Notes: generated by a model not told the origin, from the sequence alone. A DNA stretch of 64,000 nt from Bradyrhizobium sp. LTSP885 (GCF_000938305.1 NZ_JYMT01000039.1:90437-154436), one strand, 5' to 3'; positions 27,601-35,737 are shown, numbered from the stretch's first letter. Made by a program: numbers and translations.

Positions 27601-27825
27601 GGGCTGCTGCCGATCATGTGGAGCACCGGCACGGGCTCGGAGATCATGCAGCGGATCGCGGTCCCGATGATCGGCGGCATGATCTCGTCGACCTTGCTGA
27701 CGCTGATCGTGATTCCGGCGATCTTCGGGCTGGTCAAGGGCTTTGGCCTGCCCTCGGGCACATCGCGGCCTCCGGCAAAGCTGAAAGTGACGGCGAAATT
27801 GCGCGTCCCGGAGCCTGCCGAATGA
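24646..27825 (+). CDS. cusA: heavy-metal RND efflux pump, CusA type
   Basis: The 1059-residue inner-membrane pump has twelve helices and two large periplasmic loops. The helix-4 segment MIDAAIVMIENAHKHLE near residue 400 is the proton-relay signature of heavy-metal RND proteins. KARIDMLSTGIRTP near residue 655 contains a methionine at a position used for Cu(I)/Ag(I) transfer in E. coli CusA. The substrate is therefore probably monovalent copper or silver, supported by CusF and the cupredoxin downstream. It overlaps cusB by four bases. Confidence 0.95.
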   Translation: MIARIIAWSARNLLLVLFGTGFAAAAGLYALLHLPLDAIPDLSDTQVIVYTEYAGQAPQVIEDQVTYPLTTAMLTVPKSKVVRGFSFFGVSFVYVIFEDGTDIYWARSRVLEFLNSAASRLPAGVSPTIGPDATGVGWVYQYAVMSKQLNLADTRTIQDWNLKFALAKAEGVAEVASVGGFVKQYNVILDPQRMRDLGITMPKMRDAIRAGNADVGGRTVELSEFEYVIRGKGYLKNINDLGNIVLKTNNGTPVLLRDVARVEIGPDERRGIAELNGEGEVASGIVLQRFGINALDVIDNVKTRFKEIASSLPKSVEIVAVYDRSNLIHAAIETLKRTLAEESIVVALVCVVFLLHVRSALVAILMLPVGVLMAFGAMKLLGIGSNIMSLGGIAIAIGAMIDAAIVMIENAHKHLERAAPGRPRVSILIEAAAEVGPALFFSLLIITVSFTPIFTLESQEGRLFSPLAFTKTFAMAAAALLSVTLVPALMVIFVRGKIVPEHKNPINRFLIWAYRPVIKGVLRAKTLVILLALGVLAVSIWPARQLGTEFMPNLNEGTLLYMPTTLPGISVTKAAELMQTQDRIIRSFPEVASVFGKAGRAATATDPAPPEMFETIVNLKPKDEWRRGVTIDSLIAEMDKALQFPGVSNAWTMPIKARIDMLSTGIRTPVGVKVIGPDLAGIDKLARQIEQVLKAVPGTSSAYAERGLGGYYLEITPNREALSRYGIAVQDVQDTIATALGGQTVTTTVEGRQRFTVNMRYPRDLRDNPKAIASDILVPMPAGGAVPLGEVADVTPARGPTSIRTENGQLAGYIYVDIRDRDLGGYVADAQRAVQASIAFPPGTYVVWSGQYEYLERATARLRIVVPVTLSIIFLLLYLNFRSIAETMIVMLSLPFALVGGLWLIWALGFNMSVAVAVGFIALAGVAAETGVVMLIYLNQALAEIRARRVAAGETLSRADLQEAIMEGAVERVRPKMMTVVAIMAGLLPIMWSTGTGSEIMQRIAVPMIGGMISSTLLTLIVIPAIFGLVKGFGLPSGTSRPPAKLKVTAKLRVPEPAE

Positions 27826-27884
27826 GGTGAGCCATCATGATGCACCACGATAATTGCCGCTGATAACACAACACGGAGACACCC

Positions 27885-28343
27885 ATGAATCATCTCACCA
27901 AGATCGCGGTCGCGCTCGCTGCTCTGTCCATCGTGGCTCCAGCCGCCAGTCACGAGAAGCACGGTCATGAATCCTTTTCGGCCGGCGAGCCGGGCGATCC
28001 CAACAAGCCGTCGCGCACCGTCGAGGTCCTGCTCAACGAAATGGACTTCACGCCGGCGCGCATCGAGGTCAAGCGCGGCGAGCAGATCCGATTCGTTCTC
28101 CGCAACGCCGGCACCAAGGATCATGAGTTCCTGCTCGCCACCACGGAAGAGAATTTGAAGCATGCCGAACTGATGAAGAAGCATCCGCACATGGAGCACG
28201 ACGATCCGAACGGAGTGCGGCTTGCGCCGAAGAAGAGCGCCGAGATCCTCTGGAAATTCACCAGGGCCGGAACATTCGAATATTCCTGCCTGATCCCCAA
28301 TCATCGCGACGACGGGATGATCGGGCACGTCACCGTCAAGTGA
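27885..28343 (+). CDS. periplasmic cupredoxin-like copper protein
   Basis: The 152-residue protein has a signal peptide (ending near PAASH), a His-rich N-terminus (HEKHGHES) and a cupredoxin fold. A type 1 copper site is visible: His in GTKDHEFLLA and the loop YSCLIPNHRDDGMIG, supplying Cys, His and Met. An inserted HMEHDDPNG loop adds further His. It probably binds or shuttles copper in the periplasm alongside the pump. It starts 60 bases after cusA. Confidence 0.85.
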   Translation: MNHLTKIAVALAALSIVAPAASHEKHGHESFSAGEPGDPNKPSRTVEVLLNEMDFTPARIEVKRGEQIRFVLRNAGTKDHEFLLATTEENLKHAELMKKHPHMEHDDPNGVRLAPKKSAEILWKFTRAGTFEYSCLIPNHRDDGMIGHVTVK

Positions 28344-28369
28344 GAGCAGCAATTGCGAAGGAAGCGACA

Positions 28370-28678
28370 ATGAACAGGATGATCCGGATGGCAGGCGCCG
28401 CCGTGCTCGCGCTGGCGCTGGGCGGAGCCGCAGCCCAAGCCGCGGATCGAGGCGCGGCCATCAATGGCGAGGTCAGGAAGATCGACGAGAGCAGTGGCAA
28501 GATCACGCTCAAGCACGGTCCGGCCAGGAGCCTCGCGATGGATGAGCCGATGACGATGGTCTACCGGGTCAAGGATCCGGCGATGCTCAAGCAGGTCAAG
28601 GTGGGCGACAAGGTTCAGTTCGACGCCGAGAGCGGCGACACGGGCTACACCGTGACCCGGATACAAACGTCGAAATGA
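28370..28678 (+). CDS. cusF: CusF-like periplasmic copper chaperone
   Basis: The 102-residue protein has a signal peptide (cut near AQAAD) and a small OB-like CusF domain. The metal site of E. coli CusF is His36, Trp44, Met47, Met49; the matching stretch here reads KHGPARSLAMDEPMTMVY, so His and the two Met are kept and Trp appears replaced by Met in LAMDEP. This Met variant is frequent in rhizobial homologues to my recollection. It hands Cu(I)/Ag(I) to the CusCBA pump. GAAGGAAG precedes the ATG. Confidence 0.88.
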   Translation: MNRMIRMAGAAVLALALGGAAAQAADRGAAINGEVRKIDESSGKITLKHGPARSLAMDEPMTMVYRVKDPAMLKQVKVGDKVQFDAESGDTGYTVTRIQTSK

Positions 28679-28775
28679 GGTGAGGGAGAGCCTGATGGGC
28701 GCCTGCTCCGATCGTGCGGGAACACGATCGGGGCTGGCGCGTTGCAGTGCATCTCGCGCGCAGAAGGACCTCGCC

Positions 28776-29039
28776 ATGACACTCAACGCGGCAATGCTGG
28801 TAGCAGCGCTGATGCTGTCGGGAACCGTGTTGGCGCAGAGTTCCGGCCCCTCGGCGGGCGGACGAGCGGAATCAGGCGTGACCACGACGGGGCAGGCGCC
28901 GGCCCCGAAGACCGGCGACAGCGGCCCGGCGGTCGCGCAGGCGAGCCGTCCGGCCAAGCCTGATACGGGCGCGGCGAGCAACACAGTAAGCGTGAACCGC
29001 GGGCCAAAGACTGACCGCCGCCGCGAGCATTTTCCGTAA
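28776..29039 (+). CDS. small secreted low-complexity protein
   Basis: An 87-residue protein with a good signal peptide (AAMLVAALMLSGTVLA, cut before QSS). The mature part is mostly Gly, Ala, Pro, Thr and Ser and ends with a basic DRRREHFP tail. AAGGAC precedes the ATG. It closes the copper-efflux gene run, but nothing in its sequence suggests metal binding. A longer frame starting at 28680 exists but would bury the signal peptide. Confidence 0.5.
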   Translation: MTLNAAMLVAALMLSGTVLAQSSGPSAGGRAESGVTTTGQAPAPKTGDSGPAVAQASRPAKPDTGAASNTVSVNRGPKTDRRREHFP

Positions 29040-29228
29040 CGCGCGCGGTCCTGTCGCAGACCTGTCGATGAGGCATTCCAGCCATCCGGCAAGGCGCGAT
29101 TGCCGCGCGGGCGCGCTTGGTGGATAACGGATTCGCAGTCGGCCGATGCGCTTAGCCATTCAATTGTCCTTGCAATTGTCATGTGAAATCGGCCGGCCGA
29201 GGCATTTCGGTTGGGCGCGGTGGGCGGC

Positions 29229-30473
29229 ATGGCGATGGAGAGCGGGGCAAGGCCCGGCGGACGATTTCTTGGGATGGACCGGGCGATCGCCCGCATCCTG
29301 CCGGTCCTCGCGGTTACCCAGCTGATCAGCTGGGGCACAATCGGGCTTCCAGCCATCGTCGGCAACCAGATTGCCGCCGATCTCCGCCTTGATCTCCCGA
29401 CCGTCTTCGCCGGCACCTCGATCCTGTACGTGACGATGGGCCTGTGTGCCCCGTTGCTGGCAAAACCGTTCCAGCGCTTCGGCGCCCGCTGCGTCATGAT
29501 GGTGGGCGTCACGATCGCAGCCCTCGGTCTGGCCGTGCTGGCCTGCGCGCAGGGGCTCGCGCTCTATGTCGTCGCCTGGACGATCCTCGGCGTCGCCGGA
29601 AGTGCAACCCTGACCACGGCCGCCCATATCAAGCTCAACGAGGTGGCGGGCCGGAAGGCGAAGGGCGCGATCGGGATCCTGATGCTGGTCACCGGGCTCT
29701 CCAGCACGATCTTCTGGCCGATGACGGCGTTTCTCGCCGCCCATGTCGGCTGGCGGGGCGCCTGCCTGGTCTATGCAGCGATGCTGCTGCTGATCTGCCT
29801 GCCGCTGCATACGTTCGGACTGCCGCGCCGGCCGATCGTTCCGGCTGCGACCGCAGAGTCGGCCGCTGGGTCCGAAGCGCCCCCGGTGCTGGAGAGGAGC
29901 ACCTTCTTCCTGCTAGTGGCGTCGATCGCGCTCAATGCCTTCGTGACCTTCGGATTCAGCGCCGTGCTGGTCGAACTACTGAAGGCCGAGGGGCTGTCGG
30001 CGCCGGAGGCGATCGCGTTCGGCTCGTCGCTCGGCATCGTGCAGGTGACGGCGCGCGGGCTGGATTTCCTGGGCGGCGGGCGCTGGGACGGCATCACAAC
30101 GGGCCTCGTCGCCGGCGCGCTGCTGCCGATCGCGATGCTGATCCTGCTGGTCGGCAACGGGTCCCATTGGGCGATCGCGGCCTTCATCGCACTCTACGGC
30201 CTCGGCAGCGGTGCGCTCGCGGTGTCGCGGGCGACCATTCCGCTGGTGTTCTACGACCAGACCGAGTTTGCCAAGGCGGTGTCGCACATCGCGCTGCCGC
30301 TGAACCTGATCTCGGCGGCGGCGCCGCCAATTTTGGTGGCGCTGCTCGCGCGGGTCGGCAGCGGCGCCTTGCTGGAGCTCGCGATGCTGTGCTCGGTCGG
30401 AGCGTTCCTGCTGCTGCTCGTTCTCGGCCGCCGCCGGCGCGTGGTCGGAGTGCCCGCCGCCAGTTCGGGATAA
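29229..30473 (+). CDS. MFS transporter
   Basis: A transporter of about 414 residues with twelve predicted helices. The first helix region ILPVLAVTQLISWGTIGLPA and the loop RFGARCVMMVG resemble a major facilitator subgroup often annotated as permeases of unknown substrate. The two halves are joined by a hydrophilic loop near residue 190. The start is uncertain: the MAMES start at 29229 is chosen, with ATG 29277 also possible. The gap of about 190 bases before it shows no gene. Confidence 0.82.
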   Translation: MAMESGARPGGRFLGMDRAIARILPVLAVTQLISWGTIGLPAIVGNQIAADLRLDLPTVFAGTSILYVTMGLCAPLLAKPFQRFGARCVMMVGVTIAALGLAVLACAQGLALYVVAWTILGVAGSATLTTAAHIKLNEVAGRKAKGAIGILMLVTGLSSTIFWPMTAFLAAHVGWRGACLVYAAMLLLICLPLHTFGLPRRPIVPAATAESAAGSEAPPVLERSTFFLLVASIALNAFVTFGFSAVLVELLKAEGLSAPEAIAFGSSLGIVQVTARGLDFLGGGRWDGITTGLVAGALLPIAMLILLVGNGSHWAIAAFIALYGLGSGALAVSRATIPLVFYDQTEFAKAVSHIALPLNLISAAAPPILVALLARVGSGALLELAMLCSVGAFLLLLVLGRRRRVVGVPAASSG

Positions 30474-30553
30474 GAAATCGCAGATTGCAGCAGGATGGGT
30501 GGACAAAACCGACGTATGAGATGTTGGGCACGCTTCTTGCCTAACTGATTGCC

Positions 30554-31418
30554 ATGACCCAAAAAATAATCGGCTTTGTCGGCTTCGGCGAGGCAGCGCA
30601 ATGCTTCGCGGCACATCTCGCAGGCAAGGGCGTTGCCGCGCCGCTGGTGTTTTGCGAGGGAAAGACCAACCGCCCACCTTACTCGGACGGGTTCCGGGGC
30701 ATCGCCGCCGCGCGCCGATATCGTGTTCTCGGCGGTCGTGGTCGCGACTGCCGTTTCGGTGGGCCAATCGATTGCCGCTCTGGTTCGCCCTCGCATGCTG
30801 GTGGTCGACGTCAACGCGTCGACGCCGAGGGCCAAGTGCGAGGTCGCTGATGCCGTGGCAGCGAATGGCGGCGCCTTTGTCGATGCCAATCTGATGGGCG
30901 CGGTCAGCATCTACGGTGCAGCGGTGCCGCTGTACTGTTCCGGCGATGGCGCCGCCCGCTTCGCCGAGCTGTTTGCGCCGCTAGGCTTCACGATCGAGCT
31001 CGCTGGCCCGCAGGCCGGCGCGGCAGCGGCGGTAAAGATGCTGCGCAGCGTGGTGACCAAGGGCATGGAGGCGCTGATCGTGGAAGCGCTCACCGCGGCC
31101 TCGCTGGCGGGCGTGCGCAGCGAAGCGCTGCGCGGCATTTGCGAGCCGATGGATGCGACGCGCTACAGCAAATTCGTCGACATGTGCGTGCGCACCGACG
31201 TACTGCACGCCGAGCGCCGCGCGGTCGAAATGGACGGCGTCGCGGAGGGGCTGCGGGAAATCGGGCTGCAACCGATCATGACGGAAGCCACCGCCGCACG
31301 GCTCCGGACATCGGCAGGACTCGGCCTGCGCGATGATTTCGCGGCGCGCCAGGCCTACAGCGCCGACGACGTGCTCGATGCCTATGCCGCAAGGATGGCC
31401 GAGCTTCCGCGCCCGTAG
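30554..31418 (+). pseudogene. 6-phosphogluconate dehydrogenase-like protein (DUF1932), frameshifted
   Basis: Two overlapping frames together read as one protein. The first (ATG 30554) gives KIIGFVGFGEAAQCFAAHLA, the Rossmann GxGxxA nucleotide-binding start. After about 30690 this frame loses sense, and the frame one base ahead continues with ADIVFSAVVVATAV, DVNASTPRAKCEVA, and the C-terminal DUF1932 helical domain to the stop. A one-base insertion or a two-base loss between about 30695 and 30725 explains this. The combined length (about 288 codons) is near normal for the family. It is either a decayed gene or a sequencing error. Confidence 0.7.
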
Positions 31419-31488
31419 CGCGGACAGAATCATAAAGCCGGCACGGCCATCACGACCGCGCCGGCTTGATGCGTAAAATCCTCTTCGC

Positions 31489-32040
31489 TCAGTAGACGAG
31501 GCCGGTGCCCGGGGGCTTCTCGAGGGCGGCGGCGAGCGAGCGGTATTCGTCGCTGCTGGTGCCGGCGAGCTGCGCGATCTTGTTCAGATGATACTGCGCC
31601 TGCTCGCGGTTGCCCTGTTCGAGCTGCCAGAGGCCGTAATACTGCCAGGTGCGCACATGATCCGGATCGGCCTTGAGCGCGCGCTCGTACCAGACCTGCG
31701 AGACCTTGTAGTCGCCGAGCTTGCGGTAGGAATAGCCGATCAGATTGGCGACGTCGGCGCGGTCGTCCTGACCGAGCGCCTTCAACTGCTCGATCGCGCC
31801 CGCATAGTCGTGGCGATCATAGATCGTGGTGTAGGCCGTGTGATAGCCGGCCAGGAACGTCTGGTCCTCGATCGAGGAGGTCTTGTCCTTCTTGGCTTTC
31901 TTGGGTGCCTTGGCCTTGCCGCTGTCTGATGCCGGCGGGGCCGGATCTTCGCCGCCCGCGGCGTAGGCCGAGATGACGGGGCCGGCGGCAAGTGCCATCG
32001 AGAGCACCGCAAGGGTCAAATACCGTGTCGTCTTGCTCAT
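31489..32040 (-). CDS. periplasmic TPR-repeat protein
   Basis: The 183-residue protein has a signal peptide (AGPVISAYA), a Lys/Ala-rich linker (AKAPKKAKKDKTSS) and about three TPR units: YTTIYDRHDYAGAIEQLKAL, NLIGYSYRKLGDYKVSQVWY and YGLWQLEQGNREQAQYHLN. TPR domains bind other proteins. AGGAG precedes the chosen ATG. It converges on the frameshifted dehydrogenase; between the two stops, AAGCCGGC (31435-31442) and GCCGGCTT (31460-31467) form a stem that may end both transcripts. Confidence 0.8.
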   Translation of the reverse strand: MSKTTRYLTLAVLSMALAAGPVISAYAAGGEDPAPPASDSGKAKAPKKAKKDKTSSIEDQTFLAGYHTAYTTIYDRHDYAGAIEQLKALGQDDRADVANLIGYSYRKLGDYKVSQVWYERALKADPDHVRTWQYYGLWQLEQGNREQAQYHLNKIAQLAGTSSDEYRSLAAALEKPPGTGLVY

Positions 32041-32339
32041 TCGTCGTCGCTCCTGATCGTTTCTGATCGTGCTCGGCAATCCTACACCGAACCCTGCTGA
32101 CATGAATACCGGAAGCCCCGGAACATTCCCGGTTGATCCAGCAATTTTGCGTCACCCGGTCCGGGGACGGCCTGGAAACGGCAGGCAGCGAACATGACAA
32201 AGATGTCATTCACATGAATGAACACCGTCAGTGTCCTTCAGAACGGGTTCAGCGCGCCACCCCTAAGGTCGCGTCATTGATCGGCGAGACCGACCATCCG
32301 GCCGGACACCCCGCGATCCCCGTGGAAGAGGAGACCACC

Positions 32340-32678
32340 ATGTTGAAGACGATTTCCGCAGCGCTGATTGCCATGTCCGTCATCGCAGCTCCCGCGCTCG
32401 CCGCCGAGCAGGGCAAGACCGTCGCCCCTGCGCCTGTCACCAAGTCTGCCCCCGTGACAAAGACCGCTCCCGTCATCAAGAGCGAGCAGATCCCGTCGAA
32501 GGTTCTGAACGCCAACGCGAAGATGGGCCGGCATCACTACAAGCACCATCGCCATCATCGTCACCACAAGCACATGGGCGTGTTGAAGGTGAAGGCGCCG
32601 AAATTCGCGACCAGCCACGTCAAGCACATCAAGGCGAAGGTCGCGGTCAAGCACGTCGCGCCGGTCAAGCGCGGCTGA
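32340..32678 (+). CDS. small secreted His/Lys-rich protein
   Basis: The 112-residue protein has a clean signal peptide (AALIAMSVIAAPALA) then a Lys/Pro/Val-rich stretch with repeats of the type VTKSAPVTKTAPVIKS. A cluster of about ten His and four Lys (GRHHYKHHRHHRHHKH) follows, then a basic tail with VKHIKAKVAVKHV. The His cluster could bind Ni, Zn or Cu, and the high positive charge could bind envelope polymers. GAAGAGGAG precedes the ATG. No family is recognised; similar proteins occur in Bradyrhizobium. Confidence 0.6.
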   Translation: MLKTISAALIAMSVIAAPALAAEQGKTVAPAPVTKSAPVTKTAPVIKSEQIPSKVLNANAKMGRHHYKHHRHHRHHKHMGVLKVKAPKFATSHVKHIKAKVAVKHVAPVKRG

Positions 32679-32794
32679 ACCTGATCCGCCGGGCGTGGTT
32701 CGATCCACATTGCCCCGCCGCGCCCACGGATATCAGACCCGGCCCGCCCGCCATTGCTTCCCCAATGGCGGCGGGCCGGAGCGCGTTTTGCGTG

Positions 32795-34288
32795 TCAGGT
32801 GAGCCCGACGCTGCGCAAATAGCTTTCGAGGGTGTGCAGCTCGCGCGATGCGACGATCGCGCCGACATAGCCGTCGGGACGGACCAGCACCCAGTCACCG
32901 GCGTCCAGCGAATAATTCTTCTGCAATTCGCCCGCGTCATCGCGAAGGTCGCCGCGCGGACCGGTGCCATGGATGTGCAAACCGCGGCGCGCCGGCACGA
33001 GGTCACGATCGACGTCATGGCCCAGCAACGTCCAGTGCGGGCCCTGGAACAGCTGGAATAGCCGCCGCGCCTGACCGGCGGCGCCGCGAAGGCGCGCATC
33101 GGGCGCGCGGTCGCCTGCCAGCAGGCCGCCGTGCCGTTCCGGCCTCTCCAGTGCCAGCGCTGAACAGGGATAGCCGAGATCGAGCTGCTGCACCTCGCGA
33201 CCGCGCCGCATCTCGCCCCGCTTGCCGGCCTCGAGCAGCTTTGCCGAAAGACCAAGCATGTCGGCTGCGATCGGCCGGCGCTCGTCCTCGTAGCTGTCGA
33301 GCAGAGGGGCGGGCGCGCCGGCAATCACCGCGGCGAGCTTCCAGCCAAGATTGTAAGAATCCTGCACGCTGGTGTTGAGACCCTGGCCACCGGTCGGCGG
33401 ATGGATATGGGCGGCATCGCCGACCAGGAACACGCGGCCAACCCGGTAGCGGTCCGCCAGCCGCGCGTTCATCGAGTAGGCTGACGCCCAGACGACGGAA
33501 TGAATGCCGATGTCGTCGCGGCCGGTACGCTCGGCGACCATTTTGGAAAGCCCCTCCGCCGAGAGATCGACATCACCTTCGAGCGGGACCGGCGCCTGCA
33601 ACTGGAACAGCTTGGTGCCCGCGAGCGGGCACAGCGCGACCTGGCGCTCCATCGAGCCGTCGTGAAATCGGTGCCATGCATCGCGTTCCAGGCCTGTCAG
33701 CTCGAGATCGGCCACGACGGCGCGGACGCCGAGCGTCTTGCCGGGAAAGCCGGTATCGAGCGCATGCCGCACCAAGCTGCGGCCGCCATCGGCGCCAACG
33801 AGATAGCGAACGCGGATCGTCGCTTCGCGGCCGTGGTGCGAAAGCCGCGCGGTGACGCCGTCGCCATCCTGAGTTATTCCAATCAGTTCGCAGCCATATT
33901 CAACCTGATGTCCGAGCTCGCGCAGGCGTTCGCGCATCACGCCTTCGGTGAGGAATTGCGGCACCATCAACGGTGTCAAATAAGGCTCGGCCGGCGTCGG
34001 CGCAGCAGCCGTGACCATGTCGGAATCAACGAAGCTGCCGTCGGGGCGGTGTTCGCGCTGTCGGGGATAGGGGCCGCCGGTCGCGGCCAGTCGGTCGAGG
34101 ATGCCGAGATCCTCGAAGATTTCCTGGGTTCGCGGCTGGATGCCCTTGCCGCGCGAGCCGTGGAACGGAGCCCCCAGCTTTTCGATCAGGCGGAACGAGA
34201 TTCCCCGTCGCGCGAGGTCGATGGCGAGGGTGAGACCGGCGGCGCCGGCCCCGCTGATCAGCACGTCGCTTGCAAATTCCTGTGTCAT
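32795..34288 (-). CDS. FAD-dependent aromatic hydroxylase-type monooxygenase
   Basis: The 497-residue flavoprotein has the GAGAAGLTLAIDLARRG dinucleotide motif at the N-terminus, the VGADGGRSLVRHAL DG motif near residue 160, and the RVFLVGDAAHIHPPTGGQG second FAD motif near residue 285. These define class A aromatic hydroxylases of the phenol/pentachlorophenol group, and the C-terminal thioredoxin-like region is present. It probably hydroxylates an aromatic compound with NAD(P)H and oxygen. It is divergent from a MarR regulator with shared operators. GGAGACGGCC precedes the ATG. Confidence 0.9.
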   Translation of the reverse strand: MTQEFASDVLISGAGAAGLTLAIDLARRGISFRLIEKLGAPFHGSRGKGIQPRTQEIFEDLGILDRLAATGGPYPRQREHRPDGSFVDSDMVTAAAPTPAEPYLTPLMVPQFLTEGVMRERLRELGHQVEYGCELIGITQDGDGVTARLSHHGREATIRVRYLVGADGGRSLVRHALDTGFPGKTLGVRAVVADLELTGLERDAWHRFHDGSMERQVALCPLAGTKLFQLQAPVPLEGDVDLSAEGLSKMVAERTGRDDIGIHSVVWASAYSMNARLADRYRVGRVFLVGDAAHIHPPTGGQGLNTSVQDSYNLGWKLAAVIAGAPAPLLDSYEDERRPIAADMLGLSAKLLEAGKRGEMRRGREVQQLDLGYPCSALALERPERHGGLLAGDRAPDARLRGAAGQARRLFQLFQGPHWTLLGHDVDRDLVPARRGLHIHGTGPRGDLRDDAGELQKNYSLDAGDWVLVRPDGYVGAIVASRELHTLESYLRSVGLT

Positions 34289-34299
34289 GGCCGTCTCCA

Positions 34300-34318
34300 T
34301 ATGTGTAATATGCACATA
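34300..34318. promoter_or_regulatory. candidate MarR operator, site 1
   Basis: The palindrome TATGTG-N7-CACATA lies in the 43-base gap between the monooxygenase and marR starts, just ahead of the marR ribosome binding site. It is AT-rich against a GC-rich background. The same half-sites with the same spacing recur at 34347-34365. MarR dimers typically bind such sites to repress both divergent genes. Confidence 0.65.
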
Positions 34319-34331
34319 ATTGGAGGCTGGG

Positions 34332-34829
34332 ATGACGTCAAGAAAATATGTGCAAAATACACATAATCGTGAGACGTTTCGTGCCCTGCACGAGGCACTG
34401 ATCGACATTGTGAGCGTGATGAACCGCCCGCAGCGGGACGAAGCGATGGTGCGGGAGGCCGGGATATCGCTCGACCGGGCGCTGTTTCCGCTGCTTGTCG
34501 TCATTGAGCGGCGCGGCCCGATCGGGATCGTCGACCTCGCCGACGGGGTCGGGCGCGATTACACCACGGTCAGCCGGCAGGTCGCGAAACTCGAAAGCCT
34601 CGGCCTGGTCGGACGTCAGGCCGGTGCCGACCGCCGGGTCCGGCAGGCCGTCGTGACGCCGAAGGGCAAGACGATGACGGATGCCCTGGACGCCGCCCGC
34701 GAGCGGATGGGCCGGATCATTTTCGAGAGCTGGGACGAGCGCGACGTCGAGGAGTTGGCGCGGCTGATGCGCAAGTTTGCCGATGCGATCAGCCTCGACC
34801 CCTTCGACGATCCGAGGAGCGGCTCCTAG
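34332..34829 (+). CDS. MarR-family transcriptional regulator
   Basis: The 165-residue protein has the winged-helix layout of MarR. IGIVDLADGVGRDYTTVSRQ is the recognition-helix region, VGRQAGADRRVRQAVVTPKGK is the wing, and flanking helices form the dimer interface. It is probably a ligand-released repressor of the divergent monooxygenase and of itself, the ligand being an aromatic substrate. GGAGG precedes the ATG. Its stop codon merges with an interspersed repeat. Confidence 0.92.
   Translation: MTSRKYVQNTHNRETFRALHEALIDIVSVMNRPQRDEAMVREAGISLDRALFPLLVVIERRGPIGIVDLADGVGRDYTTVSRQVAKLESLGLVGRQAGADRRVRQAVVTPKGKTMTDALDAARERMGRIIFESWDERDVEELARLMRKFADAISLDPFDDPRSGS
34347..34365. promoter_or_regulatory. 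candidate MarR operator, site 2 inside the marR coding start
   Basis: TATGTG-N7-CACATA recurs exactly in its half-sites, with a different spacer, covering codons 6 to 12 of the marR gene. The centres of the two sites are 47 bases apart, about four and a half helical turns. Conservation of the half-sites within coding sequence suggests selection for binding. Confidence 0.6.
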
Positions 34830-34931
34830 AGCGTTTTCGAGCGAAGTGGATACCGGTTCGCGTGAAGAAAACGCGTCAAAACAAGAATTTAGAGCTTCGG
34901 TTCTGATTCAATCAGAACCGAAAGTGCTCTA
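34828..34931. repeat. interspersed Rhizobiales repeat
   Basis: The block starts AGAGCGTTTTCGAGCGAAG, continues through GGATACCGGTTCGCG and AAAACGCGTCAAAACAAGAA, and ends with the hairpin CGGTTCTGATTCAATCAGAACCG (23 bases shown as arms CGGTTCTGAT and ATCAGAACCG) and GTGCTCTAA. I recognise this as a dispersed repeat in Bradyrhizobium and related genera. Its first bases coincide with the TAG stop of marR, so the repeat may supply that stop. Confidence 0.8.
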
Positions 34932-35018
34932 ACCGCTCAGATAACCGAGTTGCGAATTCCCTTGCCGCGCGAAGCGGTCTAGAGGCTTACCGGTCAGGAG
35001 ACGCGGCGCCGGGGAATC

Positions 35019-35456
35019 ATGGGACAGCGACGTTTGGGAATTTCAGTGAAACTGGCGGCGATGCTGCTGCTGGGAATCGGGCTGGCCGGCTGCGCCGGCG
35101 GCGACGATTCAGGGCCGATCACCTTTACCGACGATCGCGGCAACGCCGAGCAGCCGTTCCCGACCAGCTTTCGCCCCGAGATCCTGGCGTTCATGAAGAC
35201 CTATTTGAACAATCCGGTCGGCGTGCACGAGGCAGGGATCGCCGAGCCGGTGCAGCGCACGGTCGGTGGCCGACTGCGCTACGTGGTCTGCCTGCGCTAC
35301 AGCCCGAAGGATACGGATGGCAGTTACCGGCCGGCTCGTGAGCGCGGCGTGCTGTTTGTCGATGGCCGGCTCGACCGCATCATCGAGAACGCCACTGAGC
35401 CCTGCGCCGGCGTGTCCTATTCGCCGTTTCCAGATTTGGAAAAGATGACGCGCTGA
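35019..35456 (+). CDS. hypothetical lipoprotein
   Basis: The 145-residue protein has a lipoprotein signal: basic start, hydrophobic LAAMLLLGIGLAG and lipid-accepting Cys25 in LAGC. The mature part is soluble, with two further cysteines (VVCLRYS and EPCAGVSYSP) that could pair. It is probably anchored in the outer membrane. I recognise similar short lipoproteins in Bradyrhizobium only as uncharacterised. It appears to be transcribed alone, and a repeat lies upstream. Confidence 0.75.
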   Translation: MGQRRLGISVKLAAMLLLGIGLAGCAGGDDSGPITFTDDRGNAEQPFPTSFRPEILAFMKTYLNNPVGVHEAGIAEPVQRTVGGRLRYVVCLRYSPKDTDGSYRPARERGVLFVDGRLDRIIENATEPCAGVSYSPFPDLEKMTR

Positions 35457-35737
35457 GGGGCGGCCTGACAAAGTGTCGCAGCCATGACCGGATGATGCGC
35501 ACAATCCGATCACTTTTCGCGGAGCGCTGAACCTTCCTTTAGCCTTCCGCGACATCCATTCAGCCGAAATGCGGCTGCTTAACGGGTGAAAAAACCTTCT
35601 GTGGCAAGGAACAAACGGGCGTTGTTGCGGCCCCGTCACAGTTGCGAAACATCACAGGTCTGGCATTGCCCCAAAGCAACCCAATTGAGGTCACGTTGTT
35701 TGGATTGATAGCGCAACGTTAGTAACGGGGATCCAAG

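Noticed and set aside
25081..27830. Long frames on both strands inside cusA (minus 25081-26574, plus 25692-27830)
   Set aside because: They lie within a full-length, motif-complete pump gene and are Arg/Ala/Asp-rich shadow frames without domains.
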